Position numbers and translations under genes: made by a program | Shown here: piece after piece, positions 8,842 to 20,022 of the stretch | How the letters are laid out: each line of letters starts with the position of its first letter | How positions within the stretch are numbered: the first letter of the stretch is position 1 | The notes under the pieces: generated by a model | Database searches by the model: none | Told to the model about the DNA's origin: nothing | What the model saw: only the letters and a program-made list of their open reading frames with translations | Origin: Brachionus plicatilis | Lineage: Eukaryota > Rotifera > Eurotatoria > Ploima > Brachionidae | Assembly: GCA_010279815.1 (NCBI GenBank) | Contig: QEOQ01000626.1 | Location: forward strand, 1,000,671-1,064,670 | Length of the DNA stretch: 64,000 nucleotides | Direction of reading: 5' to 3'

Positions 8842-10549
8842 TTAAAAAACGCATTGTCATATCAATCAAAATAAACTATCACAGAAATATTTGATGAAGT
8901 AGAATAAGATAGAGCACAAGAACCAGAAAATTCATCCAAGACATCCAAGAAAATTTTGAACCTGTCACAAAACAACCAAAAAAAAACAAAAAAATTTAAA
9001 TCAAAATGTTAATGGCTCTAAAAAATCAAAAAAACAATTTTTACTTGAAATATTTAATTTTTGTTTTTAATCAAACATAATTGTTTAAAATGTTTCTAAA
9101 ACGAAATTTTCTTTTCTTTTTTTTTGATACCTAAGTCTGATACCAATAAGTAAAAAAACTATTAATTAATTAAATAAAAATAATCCCTAAAAAAATATTT
9201 GACACCCAAATTAAAATATTAGATACCTTTTTATTTAATACCTAAACAATTTGAAACCTAAAGAAATATATTTGATACCTTGAGCTATTTTAAAATAATA
9301 TTTTTTTTTCATTTATTATATCAGTAAAATTTTTAAAATAAATTCTTTGTTTTTTTCTTTGGTTTAATTCTTTGGTCCTAGCATTCTAACTTGTAATTTA
9401 AATTCTTCTTTCATGTAAATTTATTTTAAATAAATTCAATAAAACAAAAAATTAATTTTCTTTTTTGCTTTAAATCATTCTCATTTAATAATTTAGATTT
9501 CATAAATAAATTAGAGAAATTTTTAATTTCCAATACTTTGAAAAATAAAATTTCAACTATCGGAGATTTTAATGTGGACCACAAATTTGGGGAGATAGTT
9601 TTGTAACTTTTTTAAAATTTATGAGCCAATTCTGACAAGTTTTTTGAACCATTATAATTAGAATGAAAGTAAGGCTGAGCTTTACTTTTTAGATCATATT
9701 TTACATCAAACGGAATTTGGCTTATTTTCAAGATTAGTTGGTTGTTCTTACAGCGAGATCCAATATTTCCTTAAAAAAATCCATTTTTTTTAATTCGGTG
9801 AAACATTTTTTGCTTCATGTTATTTAACCATCAAGCATTAATAAAAAATTTTCCATATTTGAGCAAAAATTTCGATAAAACTATCACATTTTCATTTTTC
9901 TTTGATGAATACAAATTAATATAAAGCATTTACAATAGATGATATGGTATCATGAAATTTGGAGGAAAAAATTTCAAAAATTTTAAACCATTCTTTTGGC
10001 TTTGTGATTATGAAAAAAAATTGCATAATTTTTTGAATGCACCATTAACATCTAAATTCTTCTCTATATTCTAATTAAAATTTATTCTGGCAAAAATTGA
10101 AACACAAAATCAAAAAAAGATTAATTTAAATACAAAAATAAATAAATGAAACTGATGGGCCCATGAAGGATCATCCGAATGCCTAAATCCTTTGTTTAAA
10201 TCCCTATTAAAAAATAAAATTAAAAACAAAAAAAATTAATTTCTTTAAATAAAATCGAATCTTTTTGTTTCTAATTTGCATTCAAAAAAGAAAAAATTTC
10301 CCAAAAAATTAATGATGACCAGTGCTCACTTTAAAAAACTGAATTCAGAAAACAGTTAAGGAACTAAGCCTCAAAAGAGAATACTTTGAGATGCTTCAAT
10401 TTTATCTTCAGAAATTATTAAATCTAAATTTTATTTAATAAAACTTAATATAATTAGAATAATGAAATTTATTTATGCACTTATTGATGCGTATAATGTA
10501 ATAAACAACCACCACATTTTGATTAGTTGCATCATTAAAGAGCTTTTTA
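8842..10549. other. Intergenic
   Basis: AT-rich with repeated 'GATACC' words around 9130-9280. No gene, hairpin or repeat end that I can support. Confidence 0.35.
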
Positions 10550-10751
10550 GATGGAATACAAATTTCATTTTGATGCCGAGCTATTGGGGCGTTGCGATTT
10601 AAAATGGAATGAAATTAAATATTCATGTTTTTTTTTGGTTTCTTGAATTTTAAAATCATAAAATTTTATCATCACTTTGATGAGTAAGTTTTTTGTTCAA
10701 TTTTAGAATAAATATTAGCTTGATGGATTTTAAATTTTAAGATTTTTTAAA

Positions 10752-11030
10752 ATGAGAGCCCAAATAGAAAGTAGCGAGACTATTAGTGATGAAAAAGTTT
10801 TTGAATTGGAGCAAAAACGCAAAGCTTGTATCATATCCAAAAAATACCGGGAACGTAAGCGCCAACAAAACCTTGATTTTGAAAAAAAGATGCTTTATTT
10901 GGAGACCCAAAACCAACAGCTAAGCGACAAACTAAAAAAACTTGACACCATCAGGCTAATGTATGGATTTGAGATTCTCAAGCATATTTTTACAAATAAG
11001 AAGTCTGACACTCAAATCGATCAGTCTTAA
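10752..11030 (+). CDS. Short bZIP-like protein with altered basic region
   Basis: Single exon, 92 aa. Residues 22-39 form a basic region (KRKACIISKKYRERKRQQ). A zipper follows with heptad residues Phe43, Leu50, Leu57 and Leu64. The register against the bZIP signature (Asn-x7-Arg) puts Ala25 where the invariant Asn belongs, with Arg33 retained. The N-terminus is only about 20 acidic residues, so no activation domain of usual size is present. In the family, that Asn contacts bases, so its loss suggests changed or lost DNA specificity (inference). Two further bZIP-type genes lie at 17.0 and 19.75 kb on the same strand. It could be a dimerisation partner or regulator. Confidence 0.7.
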   Translation: MRAQIESSETISDEKVFELEQKRKACIISKKYRERKRQQNLDFEKKMLYLETQNQQLSDKLKKLDTIRLMYGFEILKHIFTNKKSDTQIDQS

Positions 11031-13806
11031 CTATTAAGTGAATTTTTACGGATACCTCTTGAAAATAGAATTTAGTTTTTTTGATAAAAGTTATTTTAAA
11101 AAAATAGTTGTATAAATTTTAAATCAAAGTTTTAACATTATAATTAATTTTAAAGATCGTAATAAATTTAAAAAAAATTTATAAAGCTTTTTAAAAGCCA
11201 AATTAAAAAATATTAATAGCCTAAAAAATAAGTTCCTGCATTATTATTTTGCAAGGATCAATTTGTGGAAATTTAATCTAAGATTTTTACTCTACTAAGA
11301 TTTAGATTTAACTCTAGAAATTTCGCTATTATAGAATTGATTGCTAATTTTTATTTTATCATAATGTAACAATTAGGAGAAAGTAAATGCTTTTTGAAGC
11401 GAATCTCTAAACATAAATGGTAAGAAGTATTTAAGTTTTTTTTTATTAATTTAACTAGGAAAATTAAACTGAACAAATAAACTAGATTTTTTCAATGTAG
11501 CATTTGTAGCATAAAATTCTAGGTGTTTCAATTTGAATTATTTTTATTTTTGATTATTTTTTTGCTTTGATTTTCACATTGGCTTTTTATTGATTTAAAA
11601 AATTAAGGAAAACTAGTTATGAAGTTTATTTTATCAGATAAAAGAAGAGTTGTTTAAAAGTCACAAGTCTCAAGTCAAGTCCAATTACGGAATCTAAAAT
11701 TTTTTTTCAGATGTCCAAGTCTGAACTTTTTTTTAAATATTTTTTCAAATGAAATATTTTTCAAGTTTAGACTTCTGAAAAATTTCGATCTAGCTATTTC
11801 TTTAGTACTCTTTTGTAAATTAAAATTAAACAAAAATATAGAAATCCAAAATTTTTTTTCTAGCAGTCAAATATTAGTTATGGAAATAAAAAGAACCTTT
11901 TTCAACGACTGCTAATCTGATACATCAGCCCGATTTACCTTTTTTTTCGAGGAGATAATTCAAATTAATTAAAAAAATAAAAACAATAATTCAATTATAT
12001 AATATCATAAAAAGTTTTTATGATTTTGGCATAATGAGATCAGTGGCTTTGCGAGAGAGGACTGAAGGTTTCTCAAGTCCCCTAATCAAAAATTAAAAAG
12101 GTCTATTTTTCAAAAATAGTCATAATTTTTCAGTTAAATTTTAAATATAAATAATTGAAAAAAAAGGCTATACCTTATTTAACTAAATAAATGAATTTAG
12201 TATCTAATTTTAATTGTAAAAATATCTAATGTATATAATATCTAATAAAATTTATTCCAATATCTTAAAATCTTATTTTGTATCTTATTTGAGTGAATTG
12301 ATATTTTTTTTGATGTTAAATGTATCAATAGGTACTTATATTTCTCAATTAAATTATCAATAATCTGTATAAACTCACATCATTTTTTTGATCATGGTTT
12401 TGAAATTATTTTGAAATTTTTCTAAATTCTAGATTCAAAAATTACTTTGGAAGTGAAAATTTTTTTAATAAAAAATAAAATAAAATACGAATTGTCTAAT
12501 AAATTTATTATAAATAAAGTTTCAAACAGAGAATAATTTTGAGACAAATCTTTTATCAATTAAAGTGATCAATTTAATCGTGAAAGTGACAGTTACATAA
12601 GAAATTAATTTTTTTATTTTATTTCGGTACTGAGCTATAGTTCCATCATGATAAAAAGTAAAATAAAAAAAATTAAATCAAATCAGATAAGTTGAAAAAA
12701 AAAAAATAAATAAATTGAGATAAATTGAAATAGAGAGTTAAATCCCTAAATTTTTGTTTCTCAATTTTTTTCTATTTTATTTTTTTATTTCTTGTAAATA
12801 AAATAATTAAATAATATATTAATTAAAATAAATTAGATACTCTTATAATTCTTTTTATTTTTTATATTTTATTTTTTAGATACTAGAATCATTTATTTAA
12901 ATTCAAAATTAATTTGTAGCCATAAAAATATTTGAAAAAGTTTGTTTCCCCATTAAGAAGACAAAACTTGACTTTTGTGCTTTTTTTTTTTATCTAGACC
13001 TGCTAATAATATATGAATAATTTTTCATCTAAATATTGCCAATTTAATTATTTATTTCACATTACTTTATCACTTCATTATTTTTGTGGAGTGATTTATT
13101 AAAAAATTCTAAATTTTTTTTTATTTCTTTGAAACTTCATTTAGCCTGAAAATATTATTTTTATTTAAAATTAAAAAGATTTAATCCAAAAAAGTTTAAT
13201 CTTTAAGGCTTATTAAAAACTTTTTTCAATATTTTTTCACCCCTGAAAAAATGATAGAGATTGTATAACAATAACTTCTAATTAATTATAATTTTTGAAA
13301 ATCTTGAAAAAGTAATTATTGTAGATATTTTCTTCTTCATGCGCAAAAATATTTACAATAAGATAGGATAAGATATTTTGAAAATTTTGATTCTAAATTA
13401 TTTAAATTTTTTACAAAAATAATTTAGGTTTCGATTAACTTGAAAAAATTTAAAACATTTTTTTATGAATTGTGACTTTAATAGAGTTCGGCAAACTATA
13501 CATTAGTTTAAATTTTTACATTTTCATATTGTGTTTTTTGTGCGATATTTCAGAAACTTTATAATTTCACCAAATTATTTAGTTATATAAATGGAAAATA
13601 TAAATTTTCTTTTCACAAAAAAAATATAAAAGATATGAAAAATTTTAAAATGTAAAATTATTTAAATCATGCCTAGGATTCGCAAAAATAAAAATAAAGC
13701 TGAATAAAAAATTTATTTTATTGAATTTTTTGAACAAAAAGATTTTATTAACAAAAAGAATTTACTTTCGATTGTCTGTGAACTGAACGGTTTTTAGAAA
13801 AAAGAT
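11031..13806. other. Intergenic with repeat fragments
   Basis: No gene is seen. A left end of the hAT-like MITE family lies at 11645-11760 (GAGTTGTTTAAAAGTCACAA). CAGTGGCTTTGCGAGAGAGG at 12041-12060 resembles another hAT-type terminus. The motif GAGCTATAGTTCCATCATGA at about 12639 belongs to the CTGAAGGAGC family. The rest is AT-rich. Confidence 0.4.
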
Positions 13807-14402
13807 TTATCTTCGCTGTTGTTTGGCAGGTCTAGCGCCTCCAATACTGTTAGTAGAACCTCCTACATTGCTTGATAAATTAGAGGGCTGTCTTCCTCCG
13901 CGGTTTGATTGTCCTCCTCTTCCGCCTCTTTGTCCAGAACCGGCTCCTCTTCTCATTTGATCCTTTCTAATTTGCTGACCCCTACTTGGTTCATCTTTGT
14001 AATTTTCAACTACTTCATCCGGTATTCGCAAATACTTAATTGTGCTGCCTCTAATATAACACTCTGGTATTTTCCAAAAACGGTCTCCGTCCTAAAATGA
14101 TTCAATGTTTTGTAATTATGTCTAGATCTTTTTAATTAATTATTACTCTTGAGGTACATATCACTTGGGTTAGGTAAACATTCATCCAAGCATCACAGCT
14201 AGCCAAGTGTCCATTGTAAGTCTCCCCATTTTTGAGCTCGACTAACTTCAAATTAAAAAAAAAAAATTCAAAATATTTCTTTATTTGAACAACTGATCTT
14301 ACCATAGGATGGTTAATAGCTGTTTTGAGCAATGACAATGGAAGCTTTTATTTTGCAAAATAAATGTTAATTTGGCAAAATATTTTTTGTTTTATTTACC
14401 AT
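13807..14402 (-). CDS. LSM4: U6 snRNA-associated Sm-like protein LSm4
   Basis: Four exons: 14400-14402 (ATG only), 14303-14344, 14147-14245 and 13807-14091. All have GT-AG borders in phase 0 and give 142 aa (human LSM4 is about 139). LSm4 is part of the LSm1-7 (P-body mRNA decay) and LSm2-8 (U6 snRNA) rings. The Sm1 motif is [20 protein letters not shown], with the Asn/Gly pattern of the RNA-binding loop. Sm2 follows as [16 protein letters not shown]. The tail is rich in RG/RGG ([15 protein letters not shown]), as expected for LSm4 and probably a target of arginine methylation. A first coding exon made only of the start codon is notable; the remaining 5' UTR lies upstream. Confidence 0.92.
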
Positions 14403-17000
14403 TTTTCTTCTGTCAAACCTTTTACTCAAGATTAGGGATATAAATTTTTTTTAAATGTATTGCTTTATAATTTAGAAAATTAAATTAAATTTAATTTTAA
14501 TGAGTGTTTGCTAAAATATTTTAAATAGAAGCAAATTTAATTTCATTATTTTTTTAATTCAGGACAAAAAAATTACATCTATTTGTTAATAGAAAATTAA
14601 ATACCAATTTTTAATTTTATTCATTAACTTTGATTTTAATTTGTTATTAATAATTCTATTAGAAAGTCTAATAGGAATTAAGAAACGATTTCACTGAAAA
14701 TATAAGTAACATGAACTTTTTGAACCAAAATTACACTAATTTAATTTAATTTGTATTTTATTGAAAGTTTTTTAAAATATTTTATATTATTAAACAAAAA
14801 TTTTAATTTTTATAAAAACTTCAAAAACACATAAATCTCGACAATTTTGGAGACCTTTTCTTCATTAAAATCTTAAATTTAAATAGTATCTGATCTCTTT
14901 AAATGTATGAAGAATAAATTATTTTTGATTTTTAAGATTTTTTTATTTAATTAACAAACAGTTATTAAATAATTTTCAATCAAATTTTTCTTATTGATCA
15001 AAATTGATTTTTAATTTAAATTTCATACGTTTCTTATCTTTAATGATATTTTCATATATATTATTCTGGAGCCATTTTCAATTGATTTAGTTTTTGGACG
15101 ATCTCAATAAACTGAAAAAAGAATAAACCAAGTGGGTATTATTATTGATAATTAGTTAGGAATTAATCATTAAAATTGGATATAAAGCAACAATTCAATT
15201 TGGGTATTTAAATAATAAGTTAAGTATTTAAAATATATAATAAGTGTATAATAAAAAAATTGAAAAATCCAAAATTCATTAAGGTTATTAATTAATCTTA
15301 GTGTTGACTTCATTGAATTAAATAAATAAGAAATATTTATAAAATGAGTCGAAATTTAATTTTTTTTTTTATCCTTTTTTAATTTGTGTAAAAAAATAAA
15401 ATATATAATTAAAATTAAATAACTCTGATATGGCTATTAGATATAAAGAAATCAATCCACTAAGGAAGACGGACATTAGCAAAAAAAGCATTTATTTGAT
15501 TAAAATTTTTTTAAATTGAATTTATTGAAAATTCTTAAACCATTAATGATTAATACTGTTTTAATTTTTCTGATACTCAATAATAATGGCAAGTTGAAGT
15601 TAAGAATCAATTTGCTCAAAATGATCATATCTAACTAAAACTATTAAATAAATTTTAATTTTATAATAGAAGGTTAATTTTTGGTTTTAATATACTTTTT
15701 TAGATCCAAAGGTAAATGTAAAAGTCTGCAAAAAATTATCCTTTAAATTATTAAATTATTAATTTTTAAAATAGCATCATTTCGATAGTGTGCTCTGTAC
15801 AGTGTGCATTTTGATATTGCAGAGTTTATCTTTTTATTTAACATAGTACGGTAAATCTCTGCATTATTTCTTTTAAGAATAACATTTTTTTTAATATTTT
15901 TAGTTCGATTTGATCATTTTGAGCATCAAAAATTGTGAAAATAATATTTTTGTACTCATTTTTGATTTCGTTCATAAAAATCTAAACCATTATTTTTTGA
16001 CATCCAAATAATCAATATAAACACCTATAGATTAATAATCCTTAATATTGTTTAAATTTTTCCCAAAATTTATGTAATTAACAGTGTTTTAAGATAAAAT
16101 TTGGACAAGGAATAAAATCATTAATTAAAAAGAGATATTTTTTGTTTTTAATTAACATTACATGATACTTTTTCTTAAATTTTTTATTATTTTAAATTAA
16201 ATTAAATTTTAAATTTTTGCAAGCTATAACAAATTTTATTCAACGAATTTATTTTGTTTCTATCACAACACTTAACTGCACCTCATTTAAACATATTATT
16301 TTCTATCATCTCTGATTAGCTAAAAAACCAATTTTTAATATTTTTACAAAATAAAATCTTCAAGAAGAACAAAAAAATCAAAAACTGGTCTAAAATTTAA
16401 ACAAAGATATTTGAAACCAATGCTTTAATCAACAGAATGTCCAAATAGTGTTAGAATTCTTGAAAATTGGCATTGAAAATCCATTCAATTAATAATTTTA
16501 ATTTTTCACTAATTATTAATATTTATACCGAGTCAAAAAAGTTAGTTGATAAAATAGTTGAAATATGTTAGATTGATGAAAAAATTTAAAAAAAAACTCC
16601 ATTCGAATTCTTTTTTTGTTAATTAGACAATTTTGTTTCTAGTTATTCAAAGCATTCAGGTACCCAAAGCACATGAGTAATGTAATTTCGCAATTAAAAC
16701 AAAAATTAATAAAATGTTGAGCTGATTCAAATTATGTTTTAGGAAAGATCCAATAGGATCCAAACTAATATCATAAACATAAACTTTGAAAAATATTTTT
16801 TTCCATCTAAAATCGACTATAAATAAGATTTCACAATTACATTTTTTTTCAAAAAAAAAACAAAGAATTTCAAAATCGCAAAATCACCTTAATTCAAGAC
16901 TTCCTCTATTTGTGTTTCAAAGATAAGTTTAATAACCATTCAGCCCATAAAAAAAGCAGCAGACTTTTTACTTGATTCTGAACTGACCCAAGACACGGTA
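14403..17000. other. Intergenic
   Basis: AT-rich. Apart from a possible short terminal exon at 15061-15111 on the minus strand, I see no gene. The last few hundred bases should hold the promoter of the C/EBP-like gene; no clear TATA element is assigned. Confidence 0.35.
15061..15111 (-). CDS. Possible orphan 3' terminal exon
   Basis: A strong acceptor (pyrimidine run then TTTTTTCAG) precedes 16 codons reading FIEIVQKLNQLKMAPE and a TAA stop. It looks like the last exon of a minus-strand gene, but I could not place the upstream exons. Chance remains possible. Confidence 0.25.
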   Translation of the reverse strand, partial: FIEIVQKLNQLKMAPE

Positions 17001-17900
17001 TTGTCATGTCAAGCTTTTTATGAAGTGAACGATTTTTTGACATTGGACCAAAAGCAAAATATGATGAACAACGATATGGATACTTACTGTCCAAAAACTG
17101 CCAGCTCAGAAACAGATTACACGAATTTGTTTCGGGGTCTGTCCACTTTTGAACTTCCCTCGCTCGACAGACTGCCCTCATTCAGCGAGGTCAAAAAAGA
17201 AAACCAAAACAGAGGCCTCGAAGACCATGCTAGTCAAGAGAAAACCTACACAGATTTGTCTGATCTTGTCATCCAGGAACAGATGAAACAGGACCACGAC
17301 AACATAAAATACCCGGTCCAAGTTGGTCACATTCTAACCAATTCAAACATCAACAATCAATATATTTTCGGTGACGAAAGTTCGATGAGCAGTGAGAGTT
17401 CATATGCTACCAGCAGCGCATTAAGTACAATTGAAAATACCGGTTTTAAGGACAGAAATGTGGTCAAGAGACTGAACACAGTTAAACCAGTGCCGCTACA
17501 ATCTGGGGTTGTGGAAAAGCCCAAACGGGGAAGGAAGCCCACTCCGCTTAACGCGGATCCAAATGTTAAATTGACCAAAAAGCAGCTGATGATGAAAAAT
17601 GCTGAGAAACCGGTGGTGTGTTTTGGCAATAAAGTTGTGGAAAAAAATACCGATGAATATGCAAAAAGAAGAGACGCGAATAATGCAGCGGTGAAAAAGT
17701 GTCGCCAAAAGTCGCTGGAAAAGCAAAAAGAACGCGAAGACCGAATGAGAAATTTGAGCGAAGAAAATCAAAGACTAAACGAAACAGTGAAAAAATTGTG
17801 CCAAGAGCTGGATGTACTCAAGAATATAATTATTCAAATGAGTCCTGATAAAAAGCTGCCGGCCAACATAGCTATGATGTACAAGGAGGTTGAAAGTTAA
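17001..17900 (+). CDS. C/EBP-like bZIP transcription factor
   Basis: An intronless frame of 299 aa. The N-terminal 200 residues are acidic and Ser/Thr-rich, suited to an activation region, with FRGLSTFELPSLDRLPSF as a distinct hydrophobic motif. KPKRGRKPTPLN near residue 175 is a basic patch. The bZIP begins at about residue 221: RRDANNAAVKKCRQK has the invariant Asn227 and Arg235, and the zipper follows with Leu every seven residues to about 275. The basic region and zipper most resemble C/EBP gamma. The tail ends SPDKKLPANIAMMYKEVES. It should bind DNA as a dimer in the nucleus. A stop precedes the ATG in frame. The same tail recurs in the 72-aa gene at 19.75 kb. Confidence 0.85.
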   Translation: MSCQAFYEVNDFLTLDQKQNMMNNDMDTYCPKTASSETDYTNLFRGLSTFELPSLDRLPSFSEVKKENQNRGLEDHASQEKTYTDLSDLVIQEQMKQDHDNIKYPVQVGHILTNSNINNQYIFGDESSMSSESSYATSSALSTIENTGFKDRNVVKRLNTVKPVPLQSGVVEKPKRGRKPTPLNADPNVKLTKKQLMMKNAEKPVVCFGNKVVEKNTDEYAKRRDANNAAVKKCRQKSLEKQKEREDRMRNLSEENQRLNETVKKLCQELDVLKNIIIQMSPDKKLPANIAMMYKEVES

Positions 17901-19750
17901 ATATTTTAGATTTGGCAATCAAATTTGTGTAAATTTTTTAGTTGTATACCTTTGATGGTATTTAAAAGAAAAAATTTTAAAAATTTTTAAACTTTATTTT
18001 TTGAAAACAGTTGTTTTTTTAGATGCTAAAATTGATTTTAGTAAATTTTTTTTTAAAAATAATTTAATAATAAAATTTGGAATTAAATTTTTATGTTTCT
18101 TGTTACCGGGGTAATAATGTTTCTTGTTATTTTTTGATTATGTCTAAGTTAATATTTAGATTTTTTAATAAAGAGTTAAATTTTAGACATAATTTTGGTA
18201 AATTTTATTTAAGAAACCATTTAAATTAAACATTGGGAGCAAATATTCAATCAGTCTGTTAAACAATCTTTGATAATTTATTATAATGTTTTGAAAATTT
18301 AAACTTGAATAGAATCTTGATTTTAATTACGACTTTAAAAAAAAGAGTTGATTTAAGGTAAATGATAAAAGCAACGCGTTTGTCTAGCTAAATAAAATTA
18401 AGCTTTTCGGTAAAGTTTCTTTGTAACTGAACCCAAGAATCTAGATATTTTCAATATTTTTTCTTAACAGATTGAGGCAATTAATTAAATTTAAAGGTGC
18501 TTGATTTGATTTGACGTAAATAAACTAAAATTTTCAATTTATTGTTTAAAAAATATATTTATGACGTAAATTTTCAATTCAGGTATAACTAATTTTTTCT
18601 ACACAAGTTATGTAGGAGTTTAAACAATTATTTTTTAGACGATTTAGTAATTCATGAATCGTTAGATAACTTTTATGTTTTAACTTTAACAAGTCTGTAT
18701 TCCCGTCTCTTCGCTTCATGTGACCAAAAATACAAGTCTCAATACTTAATTGGGAAAGAAAAATTTTGCTACGAAAAAAATGAAAAAATGTACTCTTTGC
18801 ACTCTTCAATTCTACATAAAATTCAAAAAATCAAAATACCAAAAATCAAAGACAATAAAAATTTGAACTCTATTTTTTTAGTTTAAACATTTTAATTTTG
18901 GTCAAAGCTATTACTTTTGAATTTTTGAAATGGTAAAAAATTTTTGTATTCTAATTTAAAGCTTTTTTTCAATTCTATAAAGTTCACTTTTTGGAGGATT
19001 TAATTAAGAGAATTTAAGTATTTTTTATCTAGTCCAAGCTAGAAGTTTTTTAATTTATATTTAATAGATCATTAATAAATTTATTGTTTGAAAATTAGAT
19101 TTTTATACTGCTTAATAAATGAATTAATTAAGAAATTTTTTTGCAGGTGAAATATGATAGCCGCACATATTTGTTAAGAAAAGAGGGGGTTATTAATTTT
19201 TTCACACGTTTAGATTTTAATTAGAAAAAATCGCAAAATTTAAATTTTTTTATTTGATTAAAAATATCAAAACTTTAACAAAATTAAAGTAAAATTTTAT
19301 TGGAAAAAAAATTTATCAAATTTTTGTATCTAGAGATTTACATTCTGTATCGATCTAATCAAAAATTATCTCTTAAAACAAATGTTCTATATATTTAAGT
19401 CTTTTGTTATTTTCGATGTTGGATTTTTATTGAGGGTAAATTTATATGTTAAAGATTTTATTTTTATGATTATATAGAATCATTTTATTTTACTTTTAAA
19501 AATTAATAAACAGGCTAAATACTGCGTCATCTTTACCTTAATGAGTCAGGAATAAAGATTTGTTGTAAAAAAACCTTTTTATTTAAAATTTTTTACTAAT
19601 AAAAATAAATAATTCTTAGTTTTTCAATTACATAATCGTTTATTCATGCTACTCTACAAATAAACAACATTACTCATGGAAAACTTATTTAAAAGCATTG
19701 ATAAATACCCAAAGTAGCAAGAAAATTAACTATTTCTAATAAAAAATAAG
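17901..19750. other. Intergenic between two related zipper genes
   Basis: AT-rich. A 76-codon minus-strand frame at 18579-18809 is not convincing. I looked for an exon coding for a basic region upstream of the 19.75 kb zipper gene and found none. Confidence 0.4.
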
Positions 19751-19969
19751 ATGAACATTAGACCTGAACACAATTCCAAAAACAACACCACAGATCCTGA
19801 TGAGAAAGTAAAGACATTGATTAATGAAAACAATCATCTCAAAGACAACATAGACAGCCTAATAACCGAATTAAATTCTCTCAAAGATCAACTCGCAGAA
19901 TTGAGTCCAAACAAAAAACTACCTGATCACATAAAAGTCCTCTTTTCTAAAATCGATGAGTTTAATTAA
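19751..19969 (+). CDS. Basic-region-less leucine zipper, C/EBP paralogue
   Basis: 72 aa from an ATG with an in-frame stop shortly upstream. The first 20 residues are polar and not basic. The zipper has Leu at 23, 30, 37, 44 and 51. The tail reads ELSPNKKLPDHIKVLFSKID. Aligned without gaps to the C/EBP-like protein 1.85 kb upstream, the heptads fall in the same register, and SPNKKLP matches SPDKKLP at the same distance after the last heptad. It therefore looks like a duplicate of the upstream gene's last part. With a zipper and no DNA-binding region it could sequester the C/EBP-like protein, in the way known dominant-negative zipper proteins act; this role is inference. A missed upstream exon supplying the basic region is the main alternative (an AG directly precedes the ATG). 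Confidence 0.68.
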   Translation: MNIRPEHNSKNNTTDPDEKVKTLINENNHLKDNIDSLITELNSLKDQLAELSPNKKLPDHIKVLFSKIDEFN

Positions 19970-20022
19970 GTTTTTTATTTTTTTCTGTTGTGTAAATAAA
20001 ATTTATTTAATAAAAAAAAATT

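Noticed and set aside
10551..10646. Short frame starting MEYKFHFDAELLG just before the short bZIP gene
   Set aside because: The composition is plausible, but no splice joins it in phase to the bZIP frame and it is only about 30 codons.
15396..15482. Minus-strand mini-frame beginning MSVFLSGLISLYLIAIS
   Set aside because: It looks like a membrane helix, but AT-rich DNA often gives such peptides and I could not join it to the exon at 15061.
18579..18809. 76-codon minus-strand frame between the zipper genes
   Set aside because: No motif, no neighbours in frame; composition like random AT-rich sequence.
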